DNA of 64,000 nt, taken from Guyparkeria halophila. Its GTDB lineage: Bacteria; Pseudomonadota; Gammaproteobacteria; Halothiobacillales; Halothiobacillaceae. Shown piece by piece: positions 51,910-61,795 of the stretch. The notes beneath the pieces were generated by a model that was given only the letters and a program-made list of their open reading frames with translations, had not been told where the DNA came from and made no database searches. The stretch lies in assembly GCF_034479635.1 (NCBI RefSeq), contig NZ_CP140153.1, positions 2,239,501 to 2,303,500 of the forward strand, read 5' to 3'. Within the stretch, counting starts at the first letter, position 1; each line of letters starts with the position of its first letter. The position numbers and the translations under genes were made by a program.

Positions 51910-52276
51910 CTACCCGTGATTCGACATTGCGCCCAATCGGGGTACTGCTAGGCTTGCATTTGGTAGTACCCTTTTTGAGCCGGGACCGCTTTGGGCGGCC
52001 CATGCGATACAGAGGCAGGCCGTGCTCGTCGTATCGCTCTGGCCACAGCACGGCTGGTTCGACGCCGACGGCATCGGCGATGACCTTCTCCATGCGCGGA
52101 TAGGTGCGCTGGAAGGCTTGATACAAGGTCTGCCGATTCACGCCGGCCTCATCGGCCACGGCGGCCATCGAACGACCCTGCATGTGGATCTGGTACTTCA
52201 CCCACGCCCGGCGGGCGGCAGGGTCGTGAAGGAGGCGGCGGGTTTTGCTGTCTAGCTGCTTCATGGTTTTAGACAT
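51902..52276 (-). CDS. Ner-like DNA-binding regulator
   Basis: 124 residues (start 52,276; ATG 52,264 is an alternative). The stretch RRAWVKYQIHMQGRSMAAVA, DEAGVNRQTLYQAFQRTYPR and the following EKVIADAVGVEPAVLWPERY has the pattern of Ner/Nlp proteins, the early-lytic negative regulators of Mu. First gene of the leftward early operon, divergent from the repressor with four shared operator-like motifs between them. Longer than Mu Ner because of a basic C-terminal tail. Confidence 0.85.
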   Translation of the reverse strand: MSKTMKQLDSKTRRLLHDPAARRAWVKYQIHMQGRSMAAVADEAGVNRQTLYQAFQRTYPRMEKVIADAVGVEPAVLWPERYDEHGLPLYRMGRPKRSRLKKGTTKCKPSSTPIGRNVESRVDG

Positions 52277-52280
52277 TAGC

Positions 52281-52357
52281 AGGAACCTGTTAGATGAGTC
52301 AACAGGTTTCTGTGTTCGCACTTAGTAGGAATCGGTACTTTGCCTAGAAACCTGTCA
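52281..52357. promoter_or_regulatory. repressor/Ner operator cluster
   Basis: Four related motifs lie between ner and the repressor: AGGAACCTGTTA (52,281-52,292), AACAGGTTTCTGT (52,301-52,313, inverted), TAGTAGGAATCGGT (about 52,324-52,337, weaker) and AGAAACCTGTCA (52,346-52,357). The common core RGRAACCTGTYA suggests binding sites for the repressor or Ner controlling the divergent promoters. Confidence 0.65.
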
Positions 52358-52446
52358 TTTGCTGGCAACATCAATAACTTGCGGGCTTCTTCCGCGCTTA
52401 TTGCAAGTGCGAAAGGCCTTTCGCGCTTTCTGGGTCGAGGTGCGAA

Positions 52447-53112
52447 ATGCTGAAAGACCGAATACGGAAGTGCGCCGACATAGCAGGAAGCGGTGAGGCA
52501 CTCTCTCAGGAAACTGGCATCCCGCGGAGTACGTTGGAGACCTATTTGGCTGGACGGGCCGAGCCAAAAGCATCACGGCTCAACCTGATCGTGAAGGCCA
52601 CAGGCGTGTCAGGTCATTGGCTGGTTACGGGCGAAGGGGAGATGCTCGCGTCGCAGACAGGAGCGCGAGTCGCTGGCACAGCGCATCCAGGCGAGTTCGC
52701 TACCATCCCGCTGTACAACGTCGAGGCCTGCGCCGGCGATGGCTCCTACGTTGAGCACGAGGAGATCGCAACGCAGCTCTCGTTCCGCCGCGATTGGATT
52801 CACCAGGAGATCCACGCCAACCCAGCCAACCTGCATCTGATTTACGTGCGTGGCGATTCGATGGAGCCCGACCTACAGGATGGCGAGATCGTCATGGTCG
52901 ACACCTCGTTCGCTGACCGGGTGCCGCGCGATGGGATCTACGTCGTGCAGATCGATCACCAGGTAGCGGTCAAACGCCTGCAGCGCCTCCCCGGTGACCA
53001 GGTGAAGGTGATGAGTTCAAACCGCGCGTACGAGCCATTTACAGCCCACCTGGGTGACGGTGAGTTGAAGGTGATCGGCAAGGTGATCTGGCACGCCGGC
53101 CCGATGGGGTGA
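52447..53112 (+). CDS. prophage repressor, HTH plus S24 peptidase domain
   Basis: 221 residues. N-terminal helix-turn-helix (ALSQETGIPRSTLETYLAGR), then a C-terminal LexA/CI-type S24 domain with the nucleophile Ser in YVRGDSMEPDLQDGEIV and the general-base Lys in HQVAVKRLQRL. A possible self-cleavage site lies in VEACAGDGSY. This differs from Mu c, which lacks S24, and implies induction through RecA. It is the only early-region gene on the plus strand and points at the left prophage end. Confidence 0.93.
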   Translation: MLKDRIRKCADIAGSGEALSQETGIPRSTLETYLAGRAEPKASRLNLIVKATGVSGHWLVTGEGEMLASQTGARVAGTAHPGEFATIPLYNVEACAGDGSYVEHEEIATQLSFRRDWIHQEIHANPANLHLIYVRGDSMEPDLQDGEIVMVDTSFADRVPRDGIYVVQIDHQVAVKRLQRLPGDQVKVMSSNRAYEPFTAHLGDGELKVIGKVIWHAGPMG

Positions 53113-53126
53113 GCGCGCAAACAATC
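53113..53126 (-). repeat. internal transposase-binding site L3 candidate
   Basis: GATTGTTTGCGCGC on the minus strand, directly after the repressor stop, closely matches GATAGTTTGCGCAG of the right terminus. A weaker relative, GATGTGTTGCGTGC, lies at 53,196-53,209. Confidence 0.55.
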
Positions 53127-53132
53127 GCGCAC

Positions 53133-53157
53133 AAAAAAAGCCCCTCGACTGAGGGGC
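53133..53157 (-). terminator. minus-strand terminator inside the left prophage end
   Basis: GCCCCTC/GAGGGGC 7-bp stem (53,140-53,157, loop GACT) is followed on the minus strand by seven T (53,139-53,133). It would stop host transcription from entering the prophage antisense to the repressor. The rest of 53,113-53,298 holds no gene. Confidence 0.65.
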
Positions 53158-53271
53158 CTGCAAAATCCGATTTCCGCGCGATGTCTACGGATTGAGCACG
53201 CAACACATCAACGAACCGCACCACGACGCCATTCGTCCCGCTTCATCGCACCAAATCCCTGTTCTTCCCAC

Positions 53272-53298
53272 CTACGCAGACTCTCCCGTTAAGCCACA
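53272..53298 (-). repeat. prophage left terminus with transposase-binding site L1
   Basis: From 53,298 on the minus strand: TG terminus, then GAGAGTCTGCGTAG at position 14, aligned without gaps to GATAGTTTGCGCAG at the same position of the right terminus. Confidence 0.7.
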
Positions 53299-53303
53299 TG
53301 AAG
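53299..53303. repeat. 5-bp target-site duplication, left side of prophage
   Basis: TGAAG directly after the CA terminus at 53,298; matches 15,775-15,779. Confidence 0.8.
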
Positions 53304-53330
53304 ACAGCGCAAGGCGTATCCCCGCACAGC

Positions 53331-53363
53331 AAAAAGCCCCGCCGGTCACCCGGCGGGGCTTTT
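53331..53363. terminator. bidirectional terminator downstream of tRNA-Ser
   Basis: GCCCCGCCGG/CCGGCGGGGC 10-bp stem (53,336-53,345/53,350-53,359), loop TCAC, with five A before and four T after, so it works on both strands. It ends the tRNA-Ser transcript on the minus strand, 8 bp beyond the CCA. Confidence 0.8.
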
Positions 53364-53370
53364 CTCGATG

Positions 53371-53463
53371 TGGCGGAGAGAGAGGGATTCGAACCCTCGA
53401 AGGGGCTATAAACCCCTTACTCCCTTAGCAGGGGAGCGCCTTCAGCCACTCGGCCACCTCTCC
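53371..53463 (-). tRNA. tRNA-Ser (anticodon GCU)
   Basis: 93-nt tRNA with encoded CCA. Minus strand starts GGAGAGGTGGCCGAGTGGCT. The anticodon arm CTCCC-CTGCTAA-GGGAG gives anticodon GCU. A long variable arm typical of type II serine tRNAs (AAGGGGTTTATAGCCCCTT) is present, and the T-arm carries GGGTTCGAATCCC. It reads codons AGC and AGU. Confidence 0.97.
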
Positions 53464-53475
53464 AACAAGCGCCGC

Positions 53476-53504
53476 ATGGTAGCGGCTTTGACGGCAGGAA
53501 TCAA
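53476..53504 (-). promoter_or_regulatory. promoter of tRNA-Ser
   Basis: Minus strand TTGATT (53,504-53,499) and TACCAT (53,481-53,476), 17 bp apart, ending 12 bp before the mature tRNA. The interval 53,505-53,665 up to csrA contains no other supported feature. Confidence 0.7.
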
Positions 53505-53665
53505 TGCCGCCGACACGCGGCGAGCCGCCTCATCGGGCCACTACAACGCGCCCGCGAGGACGCGCCCGGATCCCGGGGTTCGAGAACGGATCGCCCTCGT
53601 GAACGGATCGACGCCGGGGCAAGACCAGCGAGCGATGGCGACGGGCCGCTCATGGCGGGACCACC

Positions 53666-53863
53666 TCAGCTTGAGGACTCGCCTTCGCCGTCCTGCTCCG
53701 TTTCGCTCTTGATGCGCTGATAGATTTCCTCGCGATGCACGGAGACATCCTTGGGCGCATCAATACCGATTCGCACCTGGTTTCCCTTGATGCCAAGCAC
53801 CGTGATGGCGACATCGTCGCCGATGCGCAGCACCTCACCAATGCGGCGAGTCAAAATCAACAT
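53666..53863 (-). CDS. csrA: carbon storage regulator CsrA
   Basis: 65 residues. [20 protein letters not shown] and [20 protein letters not shown], then [11 protein letters not shown] are nearly identical to E. coli CsrA, a dimeric RNA-binding protein that recognises GGA motifs and controls translation and mRNA stability. The lysC-csrA-tRNA-Ser order is widespread in gammaproteobacteria. Confidence 0.98.
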   Translation of the reverse strand: MLILTRRIGEVLRIGDDVAITVLGIKGNQVRIGIDAPKDVSVHREEIYQRIKSETEQDGEGESSS

Positions 53864-53922
53864 ATCTGGTCACTCTCTGTGTTTTTTCGGTCCCACCTGT
53901 GTTCCGTCGGGGACCATGCCGG

Positions 53923-53951
53923 ATATTAGCCTGTGAGCGCGCTCAGGTCAG
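53923..53951 (-). promoter_or_regulatory. candidate csrA promoter
   Basis: Minus strand CTGACC (53,951-53,946, overlapping the lysC stop) and TAATAT (53,928-53,923) with a 17-bp spacer, giving a leader of about 50 nt before csrA. Confidence 0.5.
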
Positions 53952-55175
53952 GGATACTTCCGGGGTATCCAGCTCGAATGCGTCGTGCAGGGCACGCACC
54001 GCCAGCTCCAGGTACTTGTCGTCGATCACCACCGAGATCTTGATCTCGGAGGTGGCGATCATGCGGATATTGATCTTTTCCTCGGCCAGCACCCGGAACA
54101 TCTTCGAGGCAATGCCGGCGTGCGAGCGCATGCCGACACCCACCAGCGAGATCTTGACGATGTTGTGGTTACCGGAGACCTCACGCGCGTCCAGCTCTTC
54201 AGCGGTCGTGCGCATCAGGCCGAGGGCCTTGTCGAAATCGTTGCGATGCACCGTGAACGTGAAGTCGGTGGTGTCATCGGCACCGATGTTCTGCAGGATC
54301 ATGTCGACTTCGATGTTGGACTCGCCGATCGGGCCCAGGATCTTGTAGGCGATCCCGGGGCTGTCCGGCACGCCCTTGATGGTCAGCTGGGCCTCGTCCT
54401 TGTGGAACGCGATCCCGGAAATTACTGGTTCTTCCACGCCGTCTTCCTCCAGGGTAATCAGGGTGCCGGGGCCGTCCTGGAACGAGGACAGCACCCGCAG
54501 GGGCACGTTGTACTTGCCGGCGAACTCCACCGAGCGGATCTGCAGGACCTTCGAGCCCAAGCTGGCCATTTCCAGCATTTCCTCGAAGGTAATCCGGTCA
54601 AGCCGGCGGGCCTTGGGCACGACGCGCGGATCCGTGGTGTAGACCCCGTCGACGTCGGTGTAGATCTGGCACTCGTCGGCCTTGAGCGCCGCGGCCAGGG
54701 CCACGGCCGAGGTATCCGAGCCGCCACGGCCGAGCGTGGTGATCTGGCCGTGCTCGTCCACGCCCTGGAAGCCGGCGACCACCACGACGCGACCGGCATC
54801 GAGGTCGCCGCGGATGGTATCGGTGTCGATCGACTGGATGCGCGCCTTGGTATGGGTACTGTCCGTGAGGATGCGCACCTGCGCGCCGGTATAGGAACGC
54901 GCATCCTGGCCACGCGCCTGCAGGGCCATCGAGAGCAGCGCAATGGTGACCTGCTCGCCGGTGGCGACCAGGGTATCGAGCTCACGCGGGGTCGGCTCGG
55001 CCTGGATCTGGTTGGCCATGCCGATCAGGCGATTGGTCTCGCCGCTCATGGCCGAGACGACGACGACCACCGAGTCGCCGTTGGCCACCGAACGCTGCAC
55101 GCGCTCGGCGACCGCCTGGATACGCTCGACCGTGCCGACCGAGGTACCGCCGTATTTCTGTACGATTAACGCCAT
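53943..55175 (-). CDS. lysC: aspartate kinase
   Basis: 410 residues, monofunctional aspartokinase of the Pseudomonas type. It phosphorylates aspartate, the first step to lysine, threonine, methionine and diaminopimelate. Kinase signatures: [35 protein letters not shown] and [13 protein letters not shown]. Two ACT domains in the last 150 residues ([39 protein letters not shown]) suggest feedback inhibition. An internal start for the regulatory beta subunit is possible in this family. Confidence 0.97.
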   Translation of the reverse strand: MALIVQKYGGTSVGTVERIQAVAERVQRSVANGDSVVVVVSAMSGETNRLIGMANQIQAEPTPRELDTLVATGEQVTIALLSMALQARGQDARSYTGAQVRILTDSTHTKARIQSIDTDTIRGDLDAGRVVVVAGFQGVDEHGQITTLGRGGSDTSAVALAAALKADECQIYTDVDGVYTTDPRVVPKARRLDRITFEEMLEMASLGSKVLQIRSVEFAGKYNVPLRVLSSFQDGPGTLITLEEDGVEEPVISGIAFHKDEAQLTIKGVPDSPGIAYKILGPIGESNIEVDMILQNIGADDTTDFTFTVHRNDFDKALGLMRTTAEELDAREVSGNHNIVKISLVGVGMRSHAGIASKMFRVLAEEKINIRMIATSEIKISVVIDDKYLELAVRALHDAFELDTPEVSLT

Positions 55176-55325
55176 AATGTGGTTTCCTTGGCCCCGCCTC
55201 GCGGGTGCCAGCTCCTTGTCGCTGACGTGAGAAAGTCAAAGCAGCCGGGCAGTATAAACGGCCTGTTTGACTTTTTCATCCGCCGGCGGGCTCCTCACCG
55301 TCCGACACCAAACCCAGGGATGGGT

Positions 55326-57941
55326 TCAGCCCAGCTGATCGGCCACCCAGGCGCGCGCCGCGGACAGGGCCTCGGCGAGCCGCTCGGGCTGGCTGCCGCC
55401 GGCCTGGGCCATGTCCGGCCGACCGCCACCCTTGCCGCCGACCTCGGCGGCGGCGACGTTGACCCAGTCACCCGCCTTGAACGTCTTGGTGAGGTCCTTC
55501 GACAGCCCCGCCACCAGGCGCACCTTGCCGTCATCGACGGTGGCCAGCAGGATCGCGGCCGTGCCGAGCTTGTCACGCAGCTTGTCCATGCTCTCGCGCA
55601 GAGCGCCGGCATCCGCGCCGGGAAGCTCGGCAACCAGCACCTTGGCCGCGCCGATCGTCTCGGCGCTGTCGGCCAGCTCGTCGCCGCTGGCCGAGGCCAG
55701 TTCGGCCTTCAGCTTGGCCAGTTCGCGTTCCAGCTGACGGGAGCGCTCCAGCATCTGCGCGACCCGTTCGGCCGCCTCGGTCCGGGGCCCGCGCAGCAAT
55801 TCGGCAATCTCGCCCACCGTCTGGTCGGCACTCTCGGCCTCGGTCAGCGCGGCCGCCCCGGTGACCGCCTCGATGCGGCGCACGCCGGAGGCCACGCCCG
55901 ACTCGGCCAGGATCTTGAACAGGCCGATATCACCACCGCGGCGGGCATGGGTGCCGCCACAGAGCTCCATCGAGAACGGCCCCATGGTCACCACGCGCAC
56001 GGTGTCGCCGTATTTCTCGCCGAACAGGGCCATGGCACCGGCGGCGCGCGCGTCGTCGATCGCCATCTCGCGGGTCTCGACCGCATGGTTCTCGCGCACC
56101 TGGGCATTGACCAGTCGCTCGATCTGCCGCAATTGTTCGCGGGTGACCGGCTTGTCGTGCGAAAAGTCGAAGCGCAGGGTTTCGGGACCGACCCGGGACC
56201 CCTTTTGCTGGACGTGATCACCGAGCACCTCGCGCAGCGCGGCGTGTAGCAGGTGCGTGGCGGAATGGTTCAGGCGGATCTCGGCGCGTCGGTCGGCATC
56301 GATCTGGGCGGTGACCGCTTCCTCCGGGGCCAGATGCCCGTCGGTGAGCGTGCCGTGGTGCAGAAAGACGCCGCCCTGCTTCTGGGTGTCGTGGACGACG
56401 AAGCGGCCACTGGCTGACTCGATTACGCCGGTGTCGCCCACCTGGCCGCCGGATTCCGCGTAGAACGGCGTGCGGTCGAGTGCAACCACGCCGTCCTGGC
56501 CACTCTCGAGCGCCTCGGCCTGCCCGCCCTCGCGGGCCACCGCCACCACGCGTGCCTCGAGGGACTCGTGCTCGTAGCCGACAAACTCGGTTGCCTCGTC
56601 CGTGCCGATCTTGATCGTCTCGGCCGTGAAATGGCTTGCCGCGCGGGACTGGGCACGACGCTCGGCCATCTCGCGCTCGAAGCCGGCCTCGTCCACCAAC
56701 AGTCCGCGCTCGCGGGCGATATCGGCGGTCAGGTCGAGCGGAAAGCCGTGGGTGTCGTACAGCTTGAAGGCGGTGTCACCACTGATCGTGCCGCCAGCGG
56801 GCAGCCCGGCCACCGCCTGCTCGAGCACCTGCATGCCCGAGGCCAGCGTCTGCAGAAAACGCTCTTCCTCGGCGAGCAGGACGCGGGCCACTTCGTCTTC
56901 GGCCTTGACCAGTTCCGGATAGGCATCGCCCATCTCCTTGACCAGCGGCCGGACCAGCTGATGGAAGAACGGCGCGTCCTGACCGAGCTTGTGGCCGTGA
57001 CGGGCCGCCCGGCGGATGATCCGGCGCAACACGTAGTCGCGCCCCTCGTTGCCGGGACGCACCCCGTCGACGATCAAAAAGGCGCAGGAGCGGATGTGGT
57101 CGGCGATCACCTTGAGCGAACTCGACTCGCGATCGCTCGCCCCGGTAGCCGCGGCGGCGGCATCGATCAGGTGCTGGAACAGGTCGATCTGGTAGTTCGA
57201 GTGCACGCCCTGCATGACCGCCGCGAGGCGCTCGAGCCCCATGCCGGTATCCACCGACGGCTTGGGCAGGTTGCTCAAGGTGCCGTCGGCCGCCCGGTCG
57301 TACTGCATGAAGACGATGTTCCATATCTCGATGAAGCGGTCACCGTCCTCGTCCGGCGAGCCCGGCGGGCCGCCGGGGATCTCGGGGCCGTGATCGTAGA
57401 AGATCTCCGAGCAGGGGCCGCAGGGACCGGTGTCGCCCATCTGCCAGAAGTTGTCAGAGCCACCGTCCGGCTTGTCGCCGATGCGCAGGATGCGCTCGGC
57501 GGGCAGGCCGATGTCGTCGCGCCAGTGGGCGAAGGCCTCGTCGTCGGTCGCGTAGACGGTCACCAGCAGGCGCTCGGCGGGCAGGCCGAGGGTCTGGGTC
57601 AGGAAGTCCCAGCCGTAGCGGATCGCATCGCCCTTGAAGTAGTCGCCGAAGCTGAAGTTGCCCAGCATCTCGAAGAAGGTGTGATGCCGGGCGGTATAGC
57701 CGACATTCTCGAGATCGTTGTGCTTGCCGCCGGCGCGCACGCAACGCTGCACCGAGACCGCACGCGGATTGGAGCGCTTCTCCTGACCCAGGAAAGCCTC
57801 CTTGAACGGCACCATCCCGGCGTTGGTAAACAGGAGCGTCGGGTCATTGGCCGGAATCAACGACGCGGAAGGCACGACCTCGTGCCCTCGCTCGGCGAAG
57901 AAATCCAGAAAGGACTGACGAATCTCGGCGCTGGTTTTCAT
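55326..57941 (-). CDS. alaS: alanyl-tRNA synthetase
   Basis: 871 residues (E. coli 876). Class II synthetase with an editing domain. Start [20 protein letters not shown]; catalytic motifs [37 protein letters not shown] and [13 protein letters not shown]; the editing-site zinc ligands [11 protein letters not shown] and [16 protein letters not shown]; the C-terminal DHHA1-like [15 protein letters not shown]. An in-frame extension upstream to 58,091 is rejected by family length. Confidence 0.98.
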   Translation of the reverse strand: MKTSAEIRQSFLDFFAERGHEVVPSASLIPANDPTLLFTNAGMVPFKEAFLGQEKRSNPRAVSVQRCVRAGGKHNDLENVGYTARHHTFFEMLGNFSFGDYFKGDAIRYGWDFLTQTLGLPAERLLVTVYATDDEAFAHWRDDIGLPAERILRIGDKPDGGSDNFWQMGDTGPCGPCSEIFYDHGPEIPGGPPGSPDEDGDRFIEIWNIVFMQYDRAADGTLSNLPKPSVDTGMGLERLAAVMQGVHSNYQIDLFQHLIDAAAAATGASDRESSSLKVIADHIRSCAFLIVDGVRPGNEGRDYVLRRIIRRAARHGHKLGQDAPFFHQLVRPLVKEMGDAYPELVKAEDEVARVLLAEEERFLQTLASGMQVLEQAVAGLPAGGTISGDTAFKLYDTHGFPLDLTADIARERGLLVDEAGFEREMAERRAQSRAASHFTAETIKIGTDEATEFVGYEHESLEARVVAVAREGGQAEALESGQDGVVALDRTPFYAESGGQVGDTGVIESASGRFVVHDTQKQGGVFLHHGTLTDGHLAPEEAVTAQIDADRRAEIRLNHSATHLLHAALREVLGDHVQQKGSRVGPETLRFDFSHDKPVTREQLRQIERLVNAQVRENHAVETREMAIDDARAAGAMALFGEKYGDTVRVVTMGPFSMELCGGTHARRGGDIGLFKILAESGVASGVRRIEAVTGAAALTEAESADQTVGEIAELLRGPRTEAAERVAQMLERSRQLERELAKLKAELASASGDELADSAETIGAAKVLVAELPGADAGALRESMDKLRDKLGTAAILLATVDDGKVRLVAGLSKDLTKTFKAGDWVNVAAAEVGGKGGGRPDMAQAGGSQPERLAEALSAARAWVADQLG

Positions 57942-58048
57942 GCACGAACCATCTCGGAAAGCGGGAGGACAAAGCGCGGATTGTAGCGCAGTCCGATGCC
58001 TTTTCCGATGCAGGAACGCAGGGTGAAGACGTCTGTCGGTGCCGCCGG

Positions 58049-58534
58049 TCAGTGCAGGGGTTGATCCGCCTCGTCCGAGTCGGGCCACCAACCGGCCAGT
58101 TCGTGGGAAAGGTCGGGCGGGAAACCGCGTCGAACAAGGTGCCGGTGGCGTCTGGCCCGGTCGGGAAAGTCGGCCGGTGGCTCGCGGTAGCGGGCCACGA
58201 GCTGATCGCGCGCCAACTCGGCCCAGTCGCGCGGCTCGGCGGCGAACGCCTCGGCCACCACGCCGTCGTCAACGCCCTGCTGGGCGAGTTCGTTGGCGAT
58301 CCGGTCCGGGCCGTAGCGACGCGCCGACCGGGCCCGGATCAGGCTCTCGGCATAACGCCGATCCGACTGCCAGCCCTCGTCGACCAGCCGATCGAGGACC
58401 GGCTCGACCTCGTCGGCGGAAAAGCCCCGGTCGGCCAGCTTGCGGGCGAGTTCCAGCCGGCTGTGCTCGCGCCGGGCGAGCAGGCCGACCGCACGCTTCT
58501 CGCAATCGAGCAGGCGGCGTTTCTCGTCGTCCAC
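58049..58534 (-). CDS. recX: recombination regulator RecX
   Basis: 161 residues. Three-helix repeats typical of Rec[59 protein letters not shown] and [20 protein letters not shown]. RecX binds RecA filaments and limits their activity. It follows recA by 15 bp, so the two are co-transcribed. Confidence 0.95.
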   Translation of the reverse strand: MDDEKRRLLDCEKRAVGLLARREHSRLELARKLADRGFSADEVEPVLDRLVDEGWQSDRRYAESLIRARSARRYGPDRIANELAQQGVDDGVVAEAFAAEPRDWAELARDQLVARYREPPADFPDRARRHRHLVRRGFPPDLSHELAGWWPDSDEADQPLH

Positions 58535-58549
58535 GGGACGTGGCCGCCC

Positions 58550-59596
<1,047 letters not shown>

Positions 59597-59683
59597 CGGT
59601 CAACTCCCAACCCTTCGGGCTTGAAATGCAGACATTGAAAAGCGGCCGACCTCCCTGCCAGCCGCCTTGAAAATTCGGTTCGA

Positions 59684-60865
59684 TCAGGCCGCGGCCAGGA
59701 CCGCGCGGATCCGGTCGATGGCCTCGCGCAACGCATCCAGGCTGGTTGCGTAACTCAGACGGACGTGGCCCGGGGCGCCGAAGGCCGACCCCGGCACCAC
59801 CGCCACGCCGGCCTCTTCGAGCAGGTGCTCGGCGAAGGCCACGTCGTCCGCGATGCCCAGCGCCTTCATGGCAGCCGAGACGTCGGGGAAGCTGTAGAAG
59901 GCGCCCTGCCCCGGCAGGCAGGTAACGCCCGGCAGGTCGTTCAGGGCCTCGACCACGTAATCGTGACGCTCGCGGAAGGCGGACACCATGGCGTCGATCT
60001 CCGACTGGTCGCCGGCAATCGCCTCGCAGGCCGCCTTCTGGGCAATCGAGCAGGCACCCGAGGTGCTCTGCGACTGGAGCACGTTCATCGCCTTGATCAG
60101 GTCGGCGGGGCCCGCGGCATAGCCGATCCGCCAGCCGGTCATCGCGTAGGCCTTGCTCACGCCGTTGAGCACCACGGTGCGCGGGATCAGGTCCGGCGCG
60201 ACCATGGCGATGTTCGAGAACGGCTCGTCGGCCCAGAGGATCTTCTCGTACATGTCGTCGGTGGCGATCACGATCTCGGGGTAATCGCGCAGGACGTCCG
60301 CCAACTGGGCCCAGTCCTCGCGGGTGTAGGCCACACCGGTCGGATTGGATGGGCTGTTGAGCATCACCAGACGGGTCTTGTCGGTAATCGATGCCGCCAG
60401 CTGGCGCGCGGTCATCTTGAATCCCTGATCCTGGCCGGCCGAGACAATCACCGGCTCGCCGCCGGCCAGGCGCACCATGTCCGGGTACGACACCCAGTAG
60501 GGTGCGGTGATGATCGCCTCGTCGCCCGGATTGAGCAGGGCCTGGCAGAGATTGAAGATGCTCTGCTTGCCGCCGGTGGAGACGATGATCTGGTCGAGGC
60601 CGTACTCGAGGCCCTGGTCGGCCTTGAGCTTGTCGGCGATCGCCTGGCGCAGCTCGACGATGCCCTCGACCGCGGTGTAGCGGGTAAAGCCGTCGCGGAT
60701 CGCCTGGATGCCCGCCTCACCGATGTGCTTCGGGGTGTCGAAGTCCGGCTCGCCGGCACCGAGGCTGATGATGTCGCGACCCGCGGCACGCAGTTCGGCG
60801 GCCTTGGCGGTGACGGCAAGTGTCGGTGAGGGACGGACCCGGCGGACCCGGTCGGAAAGGTTCAT
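59684..60865 (-). CDS. pyridoxal-phosphate aspartate aminotransferase
   Basis: 393 residues, class I aminotransferase of subgroup I-gamma/Ib type. SLGAGEPDFDTPKHIGEAGI, SNPTGVAYTREDWAQLADVL and the cofactor lysine in LNGVSKAYAMTGWRIGYAAG are clear, as is the C-terminal substrate arginine region GHVRLSYATS. It most likely interconverts aspartate and oxaloacetate. Start at 60,865 (MNLSDRVRRVRPSPTLAVTA) matches the family; an in-frame start at 60,922 adds unconserved residues. Confidence 0.92.
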   Translation of the reverse strand: MNLSDRVRRVRPSPTLAVTAKAAELRAAGRDIISLGAGEPDFDTPKHIGEAGIQAIRDGFTRYTAVEGIVELRQAIADKLKADQGLEYGLDQIIVSTGGKQSIFNLCQALLNPGDEAIITAPYWVSYPDMVRLAGGEPVIVSAGQDQGFKMTARQLAASITDKTRLVMLNSPSNPTGVAYTREDWAQLADVLRDYPEIVIATDDMYEKILWADEPFSNIAMVAPDLIPRTVVLNGVSKAYAMTGWRIGYAAGPADLIKAMNVLQSQSTSGACSIAQKAACEAIAGDQSEIDAMVSAFRERHDYVVEALNDLPGVTCLPGQGAFYSFPDVSAAMKALGIADDVAFAEHLLEEAGVAVVPGSAFGAPGHVRLSYATSLDALREAIDRIRAVLAAA

Positions 60866-61013
60866 GACGGCAGCTGACTCCCTGGTAGGCGTTCGCCGGC
60901 GGGCGCGGGAACACCGGACCATATTGAAATGATTCGGTCGGCATTTTACCGGAAACGCGTGGCGGTTTCGAAGGGGATGACGCCCCCGGCCCGCTTCCCG
61001 CCAACCGTGGCTC

Positions 61014-61784
61014 TCAGCCGAGTGCCGCCAGCCGCTGGCGCCGGAACTCGAACAGGCAGACGGCGGAGGCCACCGAAACGTTCAGACTCTCGACACTCGC
61101 TGCCATCGGGATATGGATCAACTGGTCGCAGCGCTCACGGGTGAGACGGCGCAGGCCGCCGCCCTCGGCCCCCATCACCAGGACGACCGGCTCGCAGGCG
61201 AAATCGCTTTCGTAGAGCGACACCGGCCCCTCGCCGGCCGCCCCGACGATCCACAGGCCACGCGCCTTGAGATCGGCCAGGGTGCGGGCCAGATTGGTCA
61301 CTTGGAAGAAGGGCAGACGCTCGGCCGAGCCGGCGGAGGTCGTGCGGGCGGCGGGGGTCAGGCCGCAGGCGCGGTCCTTCGGTGCGATCACCGCCTGCAC
61401 CCCGGCCGCCTCGGCAGCACGCAGGCAGGCACCCAGGTTGTGCGGATCGGTCACGCCATCAAGGACCAGCAACAGGGGCACTTGATCGTTACCGTCCAGC
61501 AACGCGGCGAGATCCTGCTCGTCACCTGCCTGGCTCAGGGCCACCAGTGCCGCGACTCCCTGGTGTTTCAGGGGGCGACCATCACTGCGCAGCTTGTCGA
61601 ACCAGGGCTCGTCGCGCGACTCGATCGTGACGCCTGCCCGTTCGGCGAGCGCCTGCAGACGGCGGGCGCGGCGATCATCCCGCCCCGACAGGGCGACCCG
61701 CTCGACGCGCTCCGGGCGCTCGCGCAGGGCGGCCTCGACGGCATGAAAGCCGCCGATCCAGGTGGGTGCTTGGGGACGGGCCAT
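61014..61784 (-). CDS. rlmB: 23S rRNA 2'-O-methyltransferase RlmB
   Basis: 256 residues. SPOUT methyltransferase that methylates G2251 of 23S rRNA. N-terminal substrate domain (WIGGFHAVEAALRERPERVE; KHQGVAALV), then the knot motifs LVLDGVTDPHNLGACLRAAE, VVLVMGAEGGGLRRLTRERC and IPMAASVESLNVSVASAVCL. It lies 11 bp downstream of rnr, the conserved rnr-rlmB pairing. Confidence 0.96.
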   Translation of the reverse strand: MARPQAPTWIGGFHAVEAALRERPERVERVALSGRDDRRARRLQALAERAGVTIESRDEPWFDKLRSDGRPLKHQGVAALVALSQAGDEQDLAALLDGNDQVPLLLVLDGVTDPHNLGACLRAAEAAGVQAVIAPKDRACGLTPAARTTSAGSAERLPFFQVTNLARTLADLKARGLWIVGAAGEGPVSLYESDFACEPVVLVMGAEGGGLRRLTRERCDQLIHIPMAASVESLNVSVASAVCLFEFRRQRLAALG

Positions 61785-61795
61785 CGCGGCGGCGA

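Larger units (their letters stand above)
15780..53298. mobile_element. Mu-like transposable siphophage prophage, 37.5 kb
   Basis: The right end (plus strand from 15,780) begins TGTAAAGCGGCGCGATAG and the left end (minus strand from 53,298) begins TGTGGCTTAACGGGAGAG. Positions 11-27 of the two ends match at 13 of 17 bases with identical spacing, as expected for transposase binding sites. TGAAG flanks both ends. Gene order follows Mu: repressor, ner, A, B, gemA, mor, lysis, gp25-29, F, G, I, T, tail, methylase. A tail tube protein plus tape measure without sheath or baseplate genes point to a siphophage like Pseudomonas B3/D3112. All essential modules appear intact, so it may be inducible. Confidence 0.93.

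Noticed and set aside
53371-53463. tRNA-Ser as the prophage attachment site
   Set aside because: The prophage ends 72 bp away with a 5-bp duplication and encodes a DDE transposase, not an integrase; there is no tRNA fragment at the other end.
55228-55283. Inverted AAAGTCAAA/TTTGACTTT between lysC and alaS as an intrinsic terminator
   Set aside because: The arms are far apart and the T-run on either strand is short; it may equally overlap the lysC promoter, so it was not listed.
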